NCBI GenBank assembly: GCA_024413635.1
Contig: JAKSTT010000010.1
Location: 1 to 32,325 of the forward strand
Length of the DNA stretch: 32,325 nucleotides
Source of the DNA: Treponemataceae bacterium
GTDB taxonomy: Bacteria; Spirochaetota; Spirochaetia; Treponematales; Treponemataceae
Reading direction: 5' to 3'
The notes beneath the pieces were generated by a model, which was not told where the DNA came from, did not search any database, and was given only the letters and a program-made list of their open reading frames with translations. The position numbers and the translations under genes were made by a program. Of the stretch, positions 32,196 through 32,325 are shown in pieces; position 1 is the first letter of the stretch; each line of letters begins with the position of its first letter.

Positions 32196-32235
32196 AAGGC
32201 AGTAGCAATTATCAATGATGAAAAGGATAAAAGAT

Positions 32236-32267
32236 AAAAAAAAAGACACTCAAAACTGAGTGTCTTT
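32236..32267 (-). terminator. Intrinsic terminator of tRNA-Lys
   Basis: AAAGACACTCA / TGAGTGTCTTT is a perfect 11-bp stem with a four-base loop, followed on the minus strand by a run of nine T residues. Confidence 0.93.
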
Positions 32268-32270
32268 ATG

Positions 32271-32325
32271 TGAGCTGCACAGGATTCGAACCTGTGACCC
32301 ACGCCTTAAAAGGGCGTTGCTCTAC
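32271..32325 (-). tRNA. tRNA-Lys (anticodon TTT), 5' part outside the window
   Basis: The minus strand reads from the D-arm (GTAGAGCAAC) through the anticodon arm ACGCC-CTTTTAA-GGCGT, exposing TTT, to the T-arm ACAGG-TTCGAAT-CCTGT, the 3' acceptor strand GCAGCTC and discriminator A. The 5' acceptor strand and part of the D-arm are cut off by the window edge. CCA is not encoded. Confidence 0.93.

Noticed and set aside
1-32325. CRISPR array, insertion sequence or prophage
   Set aside because: No regularly spaced repeats, transposase, integrase or phage structural motifs were seen on either strand.

Overview
The window reads as ordinary chromosomal DNA from a spirochaete, most likely a host-associated Treponema. 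This rests on several things. There are many lipoproteins with relaxed lipoboxes and several secreted proteins that resemble treponemal unknowns. Housekeeping genes are scattered singly (mfd, alr, hisS, coaX, a cytidylate kinase-like gene). A MutT-type NUDIX gene sits beside genes of a secreted or lipoprotein class, and base composition is moderate. Genus is an inference; no rRNA is present. I see no phage, insertion sequence, CRISPR array, toxin-antitoxin pair or recognisable defence system.

Layout. 1-7658 (minus strand): a truncated YczE-like membrane protein, a probable outer-membrane beta-barrel protein, a 1011-residue lipoprotein with a beta-solenoid and an Ig-like domain, and a cytoplasmic hybrid histidine kinase with two receivers. 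7713-13234 (minus): mfd, hypB and a Trp-rich polytopic membrane protein, closed by a strong terminator. 13297-16669 (plus): alanine racemase, then a three-gene unit of a secreted protein, a degenerate receiver-like protein and a membrane-anchored zinc-ribbon protein. 16742-17233: tRNA-Leu with its terminator, and a heavy-metal-associated-like protein without metal ligands. 17242-19879 (minus): a four-gene run of coaX, cmk-like, a divergent mutY and a small unknown, facing hisS (plus) across a shared promoter region. 21252-27898 (minus): a compact eight-gene operon of a DHHW protein, an MBOAT acyltransferase, a lipoprotein, two small membrane proteins, NUDIX, an SH3-like lipoprotein and a PfkB kinase. 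27906-31370 (plus): a radical SAM protein and a six-TM chemotaxis receptor. 31404-32325: a tRNA-Asp/tRNA-Glu operon with a near-consensus promoter and a terminator, a 64-bp interspersed palindromic repeat, a small secreted protein, and the 3' part of tRNA-Lys on the minus strand.

How the genes fit together. The envelope theme dominates. MBOAT plus DHHW looks like an O-acylation pair for an extracellular glycan. It is co-transcribed with surface or periplasmic proteins and with two small-molecule enzymes. The lipoprotein and beta-barrel pair at the left looks like a second surface module. The core-metabolism genes between them are unremarkable in kind, but two carry unusual active sites (mutY, cmk-like).

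The most interesting signals are not a named system. They are: (a) several genes whose predicted -10 element lies 6-7 bases before the ATG with no Shine-Dalgarno, suggesting leaderless mRNAs at alr, hisS and perhaps the DHHW and kinase genes; (b) overlapping, opposed -10 boxes of coaX and hisS; (c) a MutY relative with no iron-sulphur cysteines and Glu at the catalytic Asp position; (d) the undescribed envelope operon. I did not find convincing evidence for a wholly new system.
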